A stretch of DNA of 64,000 nt, taken from assembly GCA_020726505.1 (NCBI GenBank), contig JAHLEZ010000010.1, forward strand, positions 1,550,001-1,614,000. The letters run 5' to 3'. The notes under the pieces were generated by a model. The model did not search any database. It was given only the letters and a program-made list of their open reading frames with translations, and was not told the DNA's origin. A program made the position numbers and the translations under genes. Source of the stretch: Leptodontidium sp. MPI-SDFR-AT-0119 (taxonomy: Eukaryota > Ascomycota > Leotiomycetes > Helotiales > Leptodontidiaceae). Each line of letters opens with the position of its first letter. Position 1 is the first letter of the stretch. Below are positions 58,192 through 64,000 of the stretch, piece by piece.

Positions 58192-59533
58192 CATTGTCGT
58201 AGCGGGGCTGTTCACCGTGCAAGAAAAATTGACCGTAAAACAAGTGATGGGGTCCTGGTCACTATAATGGCATTCGTGTTGCCTCCAAACGGCGCTGTAT
58301 GCCTCCCATTCCGGCCGACAAGAGGTTCAAGTACTGGGTGGGATACTCAGTGGCGGAACTGGGTTCCTCGCTAAGCTATTCAGTCAACATCTGGAGGCTT
58401 GGCGCAAAACATGACGATACATGGGATTATCCTCTTAGCTGCCACCAGAAGCGCCCCCTGTAAACCTTACCCTGTCATGATAGGCTGCTTTAGCGAGAAG
58501 GCCTAGAATTAGTGGCTCTCACGGTAATTGTTGAGGCAACGTGCCCTGTGGCGAGGGCAAGACAACAGTGTAAGAGTTGGCAGTTGAGTCAATTCACTGT
58601 GGGAAGAATTCTTTGTACTCACTTAGAGACGTCCGCGACAAATAATCTATTTATTGGACTTTCCATGAGCTTTGTATTTCTTAATTAACTTAGGTACTTT
58701 GACTTTAAGCATCTCAAACTCCACACCAGCTTATGAGTCTATGAAAATGAAAGATTAGTAGTATTACACAGCTATTTATTATCAATTTGACCCCTTCTGA
58801 AGAAATTTTTGAATTCGCATCGTCGCCCTTTCGCCTGATTTGTGAGAAACCTCCATATATGCTTTAGTACGAGTCCTCTGCCACAGCTTTAATAAAGAGC
58901 TTTAAGTTAACTGTTCTCGGCTAAAGCGACAGACGCCTCACCTCCACAAGGGATTCGTAGTTTCGCCGCAGTTTTTCTTATATAATCAACAGGCAAGCTT
59001 CACCACTTGTCGCCCGTCACTATCAGCAATAATACCACGTCAGCAGTAGTATCGAACGCAATGCCTTATTCACACAACTCCGAAAGTTGTTAGCGTCCCT
59101 ACTTGCCTACCAACCTGGACATTCTCTTCGGACAAAGTTAGCCTACGAGCAGCGATATTGACACGCATTTCGCAGATCTGTACAGCACCTGCCGACGGGC
59201 ATGGATTTGAGGAGACGACTGCCCCGAGTGCCAGAAGCAACTCTTCGAAATGGCGGGGCACAGCGTGCATGTATGGGGACACACACACACAAGAACAGAA
59301 GTCACGATCTGGCGACAGCAGAGAACAGAACAATTGGGAAGATAAAGAATCGAACTTGTCAAGTCTAAATCTAGATACAGGGGAGGGGGTCCGAGGAAGC
59401 TTCAGGGTCGTGAGACCAAACAGGATGTACTTTTGAGTTACTCGTCTGCAAGGTCATTAAATCAGGAAATTGGGATATTTCTATATAAAAGATAGATCTA
59501 TTATCTACAAGGCGGTCGCTGTAGTACCACTGG
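58192..59533. other. Intergenic region with dispersed repeat copy B and inverted 3'-flank segment
   Basis: 58,690-58,990 is a diverged direct copy of 49,840-50,290. 59,060-59,350 is the inverted counterpart of 54,520-54,790. 58,194-58,400 should have been the promoter of the unrecognised minus-strand gene before the MITE inserted. No other gene seen. Confidence 0.5.
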
Positions 59534-62500
59534 TCAAGTACGGGATCTCAGGCCAATCTTCTGCAACAACTTGTGCCGTTTTGAATTTGAGGGAGGCTTG
59601 TCCGTAACATCCAAAGCACATAATATGTTCCGCACAGTCTCGGATTCAGCATGATCAGGGCCGAAGACTTGCTCATACCCGCGCAACGCTTTTAAAAACA
59701 TAGTCCTAGCTGTCCCTAAATCAGCTTGATGTTCGAAGAGAAGACCTAGATTAAAGGCAGTGTTTAGTGCTGGAACGTAAGTAGAGATAGAATCTGGACC
59801 GATTGCCTTCTCGTAGCCTTGTAGCGCCCGCTGGTACATCTGCTCGGCCTCGACCAGCTTGCCCTGGTTCTTGTAGAGGTTCCCCAGGTTGTTGACCGTG
59901 CCGAGCGTTGACGTGTGCTCCGGACCCCGTGCCTTCTCCCTGCCTTGCAGCGCCCGCTGGTACATCCGTTCGGCCTCGTCCAGCTTGCCCTGGTCGGCGT
60001 AGAGGTTCCCCAGGTTGTTGACCGTGTCGAGCGTCGACATGTGCTCCGGGCCCCATGCCTTCTCCCTGCCTTGCAGCGCCCGCTGGTACATCTGCTCGGC
60101 CTCGTCCAGCTTGCCCTGGTCAGCGTAGAGGAGACCTAAGTTGTTGACCGTGTCGAGCGTCGACGTGTGCTCCGGACCCCATGCCTTCTCGTAGCCTTGC
60201 AGCGCCCGCTGGTACATCTGCTCGGCCTCGACCAGCTTGCCCTGGTCAGCGTAGAGGAGACCTAGGTTGTTGACCGTGTCGAGCGTCGACGTGTGCTCCG
60301 GACCCCATGCCTTCTCCCTGCCTTGCAGCGCCCGCTGGTACATCTGCTCGGCCTCGTCCAGCTTGCCCTGGTTAGCGTAGAGGTTCCCTAGGTTGTTGAC
60401 CGTGTCGAGCGTCGACGTGTGCTCCGGACCCCATGCCTTCTCGTAGCCTTGCAGCGCTCGCTGGTACATCCGCTCGGCCTCGTCCAGCTTGCCCTGGGCG
60501 GCGTAGAGGAAACCCAGGTTGTGGCATTCATCTGCTAGCTCATCGTCTCTTACTAAGCTCTTTGAAAACATATGTGAGCATCTCGCTGCATGCTAGAGAA
60601 GTCAACGTTGCATCGTCCATAGCTGACTATCCTTCTCTCCAGGGACATGTGCTGCCACGAACTTCACAGCTAGCCTAGCTAGATCGTAATCCCATTTTTG
60701 GTTCAGAGCATGAATGGTCCAGGAGTGAACACATCCATGAATGCTATACCCTTTAGACTCGGTCGATTCTTGTGAAGACGTTGCTACCTCCACTAGCCCA
60801 TGGTTACTCAAAACCCGCACCGCACTGTCAAAACTTAACTCGTCTTTCGTGAGCTCTCGAAGCCATTCGGGGTCATCAGAATCGCCATGTCGAAGAAGCT
60901 CGAACCAAAGATCCTGGTTATCAAAATACGCCCATAAGCGAAAAAGGTTGGCTGAGAGCGGGTTCCGCGGTTTGATATTGTCGAAAGAGATTTGCCATGT
61001 CGAGTAAAGGGTCCGGTCTTCGTACGAGCTTAGCTCAGGGCTTGTCTCCTTAAGACTTGCCCATGACTCCTTGTACAGACGAAGATAGTCTGAGAAACTC
61101 CTCGCTGTTTAATTAAGATATGCTCCAGCAGTAGCTAATGCGAGGGGAAGTCCATCTAACTCCTCTGCAAGCTTCATAGCATCGGGATCTGGTTTAAGCA
61201 TTAGATAATGGATGTTGAATCCAGAACATCCTTACCTGTTTTCAGCTCTTGTCGTCTCGACACTGTTAACAAAATCTCAAGGCTATCACGGATATCGCTG
61301 AGCTTCCGAATGTGAATAATATGACCAATTTTGACCTCTGACGATCGCGTTGTAATGATAATTGACCCTTGATATGATTCGGGAAGGAACCTTTTGATAT
61401 CCACAGCCGTAGGATCCATCCCACTAGATAGTTTAGGAGTATCGTAGTTGTCATAGATCATCAGCCATCGTGTGTTGTTAGGCAGACTCAGCCACGCCTT
61501 GACAGACTCAACCACTTCGTCCAGGTTTTGGTTCGTTTCTTGATTGCTAACCGGGATGGCCGACGGGTGTTCTCTCGATATCTGCTTAGCAAGCTGAGCA
61601 AAACTCTACTTCACAGAATCCTCGTCCTTGATGTTCAGCCAGAATGTTGCCGAGTAATCATCCTTGTGCCGTTTCGCATATGCAATACTAAGCTGTGTCT
61701 TCCCGATTCCTCCTAGTCCGTGCAGAACAACTGCTCGACGGGAGCCATCGCCTTGGAGTGTCTTGTGTATTTTCGAGAGCTCATCTTCCCTGGCAACGAA
61801 GTGTTCGACGTCGGAAACATCAGAGAGGCTGAAGGCGACTGAGAAGTCCTCGCGCTTGTACCCTGATCTAGTCAGCAAACTTCCTAGTGCCAACGTGCCT
61901 TTACTTTTGACAAGTGCTTATGACAGAAGAGAAAGACGTACCTTTAGAAGCCTTTTCAATCTCTTGTCGGAGTCGTTGCATCGCCTTATCCTTCCCTTCG
62001 CTGTAGATAAGTGGCATGTTGACGTCGAAAATGCCTAGCAGCGAGTATGCTTTATCTTCTGGGCGATAAGTCTCGCGACTTGCTGCCCACGACATTCGCT
62101 CAGCGACGCTGAAATTAGACAACGAGCTCTTTCGGAGGGCATTAACTGGGATTCCTGTTCTTTCGCAGATATGTCGTTCTAAGGAGGCCTTGTTGCCTAG
62201 TAGCTCCCCCTCTTTTGAGAAAAAGTCGACTGATGCCGGCGCAACAAGCTCTTGTAGGGTCCAGCCTCGAGTGAACCATTCGCTTTTCCGAAATGTCGAT
62301 TCCCAGGCTTCGTTGGACCCGTCGGCCAAATCGGTGCGAAGCCGGGAAACATCTGGCAGATAAACGTAGCACTTAGTCGCATCCCGGTACCAGCGAAACA
62401 TCGAGTTGATAGCCTCAGCGAGTTCAGTGCTGTTCGATTTATCGATGCAGCAGGTGTCTACCCAAAAGTAATGCAACTTGTCGCGCCTCGCTTGTTCTCC

Positions 62501-62677
62501 ACAGAACTGTATCTTGTTATAGCCAGCCTTGCTCTTGCCAGTGATATTCATCAGATCTGCAAATGTGACCTCCTCCGCTCCCCATCTGTGCGAAAGTATA
62601 GCATACTTTGGTATATCGCTCTCAAAGAACTCGGTGAGGCTGAGGTCGCCATCGTGGTTAAACCGTAGCAGACGCAT
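59534..62677 (-). pseudogene. HET-NB-ARC-TPR paralog inactivated by nonsense mutations
   Basis: Same domain order and the same two intron positions as the gene at 50646-54332, but on the opposite strand. It has the HET domain from the ATG at 62677, NB-ARC with GLGGIGKTQL and WLMIYDNYD, then six 42-residue TPR units, a diverged one, and a similar basic tail ending at 59534. Four stops interrupt it: TAG 61608-61606 (CAG in the paralog), TAA 61111-61109 (CAA), TGA 60604-60602 (CGA) and TAG 60595-60593 (CCT). The first two are CpA-to-TpA changes. Synonymous C-to-T differences lie right beside them. The first stop falls early in the NB-ARC, so only a HET-plus-P-loop fragment could be made. HET domains alone can be toxic to the cell, so expression would matter. 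Confidence 0.88.
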
Positions 62678-63246
62678 TATTCGACTAGGTTCGAGGATCG
62701 CAAGAGGGAGAGTTCTCGGTGGTTGTCGGCCCGTCGAAATAGCAGAAATGCGAAGTGAGGTGAAGGTTTGGGAGAAGACGTCGGGTTGAGGCTGGCGCAC
62801 TCAGCTGAGCGGCAGCCTCGCGGCAATGACATCGTCGTGCAACACTACAGCGCGCAAGACCGGCCAACCGCACAGGAGCTTGGGAAGTCATAGGGGATAG
62901 GACATAGGATATTCGAAGTCACTCTCGACTGAGCATGGTGTGTTCTTGTTGCCCAGGAGGAAGCTGAAGGAATTAACAAGTGGATGGCAGAACCACATTT
63001 ACGGTGGTGCAAGCAATAAGTTTAGGCTCACCGCTTCCATTCTGCCCATACAAATTCTGACTGGCAGAAACGGGCGGTGAGCCTAAACCCTCCGTAGACT
63101 TTCTAACCTAATATCTTAGGCGTAAGTTCATTCTCAATCCAATGCTTAATCACGTCATCAAGCTCGGGAGGACGGCCGTTTCACTCTAACCAAAACTCGT
63201 TGGTCGCTTCGATTCGAGGTACTTCCGTACTGACCTGGGTGGCGGT
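62678..63246 (-). promoter_or_regulatory. 5' flank of the HET pseudogene, homologous to 49.1-49.7 kb
   Basis: Carries the same TTCGACTAGGTTCGAGGATC segment beside the ATG and the same GAGCATGG-type and CGAGGTACT-containing segments further out as the HET-NACHT gene. A hairpin at 63021-63087 is inserted within it. Confidence 0.55.
63021..63087. repeat. Near-perfect inverted repeat (hairpin)
   Basis: Arms TTTAGGCTCACCGC (63021-63034) and GCGGTGAGCCTAAA (63074-63087) are perfectly complementary. An inner pair, TCTGCC and GGCAGA, extends the stem with a few mismatches, leaving a loop of about 16 bases. Not found at the equivalent place upstream of the HET-NACHT gene. Confidence 0.8.
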
Positions 63247-63619
63247 CTAGCATGAATTTGGATGCCACAGTAGCCACGAGGCTGATAACAATTTCCAGTT
63301 AAATAATAAGACTTTAAAGGGTAGGTGCAACTCTTTTATGCGTATCGGGAGTAATATTAATTCGATAGTAAAGCTGTGGAGCAAGAACCCTCTTACGTTG
63401 TAAAAGCAGACTGCCCGCAAATGCAGCGTACAGTCGACGATGCGAGCGTATTTTTCTTGTGAGATAGGTTCAAAGTGTTTAGGAGTGGCCACGGAATACG
63501 ACTTATATAAATTTATAGGGAACCTTCGATGTGTGCATAGAGTTTGAGTTGCTTAAAGTCAAAGTACCTGTCATTTTTCTCGGCACGGCGGGTTTCTCGG
63601 CACGTAGGGACGGACGTTA
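63247..63619 (-). repeat. Dispersed repeat of the HET cluster, copy C
   Basis: Inverted relative to copy A. Its end at 63561-63619 has the AAAGTACCT...CTCGGCACG...CTCGGCACG...GACGTTA pattern. The interior is AT-rich and only loosely similar to copy A. Confidence 0.55.
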
Positions 63620-63847
63620 TTTTACATGATGAAAGGAGGCGACTCGCAGATCAGGCGCAAGAGCGACAACATGAATATAATTTTCTAATAAAAGGGGCCC
63701 TGAGGGTTCAGATATAGCCACGGTGTACGGCTTAGGTAATAATATCAGATATTCTGGAGTGTGGACGGAATTGAAGATATTTAAATTCAAAGTACCTTTC
63801 AATTTTCTCGGCACGGTGGGTTTCTCGGCACGCAGGGATAGACGTTA
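63620..63847 (-). repeat. Dispersed repeat of the HET cluster, copy D (partial)
   Basis: A second copy in tandem with copy C; the 59-bp end at 63789-63847 is almost the same as 63561-63619. The segments further in are diverged. Confidence 0.55.
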
Positions 63848-64000
63848 AGTTCTTATACTAAAGTTGTTCAAATAAAAAAGAACCACTTCCTCCAAGTGCG
63901 TCTAGTTTCGCCTCCTAAAAGAGGGGCATGCTCATCGTCATACCCAAGACTTATCTTCCATCCAGAGATCAGGAGCTCCAAGCTGTGTTACGTCAAGATT
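63848..64000. other. Window end, no feature seen
   Basis: Short unannotated stretch; nothing recognisable before the window ends. Confidence 0.4.

Noticed and set aside
1..64000. CRISPR array or bacterial operon content
   Set aside because: No spaced palindromic repeats; introns and gene families are fungal. The regular tandem repeats are all within coding regions or DNA elements.

Overview
The window is nuclear DNA of a filamentous ascomycete (Pezizomycotina). The evidence is many short introns of about 37-76 bp with GTRNGT donors and TAG/CAG acceptors, HET, NACHT and NB-ARC proteins, fungal Hsp70-like and C2H2 families, and nonsense mutations of the CpA-to-TpA kind expected from repeat-induced point mutation (RIP). 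Order and genus cannot be read from the sequence. No rRNA gene, CRISPR array or convincing tRNA was seen.

1-12 kb: a long coiled-coil protein with internal repeats (minus), a ten-exon HSPA12-type Hsp70-like gene (plus), a charged coiled-coil protein with an RGG tail (plus) and a seven-bladed WD40 protein with a fungal STAND-type N-terminus (minus). 12-20 kb: two broken genes (a multi-C2H2 zinc-finger gene and a DUF4140/DUF4139 gene), both minus, beside an AT-rich island that looks strongly mutated.

20.5-32 kb is the most interesting part. Three genes lie between two nearly identical direct repeats of about 320 bp: a C2H2-TPR protein with twelve homogenised 45-residue repeats (minus), a subtilisin-like (S8) protease with helical and DUF7580-like N-terminal regions (plus), and a candidate fungal gasdermin (minus). 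Protease and gasdermin converge with 38 bp between their stop codons. This matches the organisation of the Podospora het-Q2/het-Q1 protease-gasdermin cell-death pair; here a repeat-rich possible sensor is divergent from the protease.

33-47.7 kb: LINE and Tc1/mariner remnants, an intact-looking SNF2/Rad5-like helicase gene (minus), and, divergent from it, a NACHT gene followed after one in-frame stop by its C2H2 tail fused to a large Mediator-15-like segment. A degraded bZIP (DUF3425) 3' end follows.

47.7-64 kb: a HET-domain cluster. It contains a truncated HET-NACHT gene (minus), an intact HET-NB-ARC-TPR gene (plus) and its inverted, nonsense-mutated paralog (minus). Between the last two, an unrecognised gene is bracketed by two hAT-type insertions, each with a perfect 8-bp target-site duplication, and a Tc1/mariner-type MITE lies nearby. 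HET genes share flanking sequence and are surrounded by a dispersed repeat. Overall the window reads as an accessory, rearranging region rich in self/non-self recognition and cell-death genes; that functional reading is inference from domain content.
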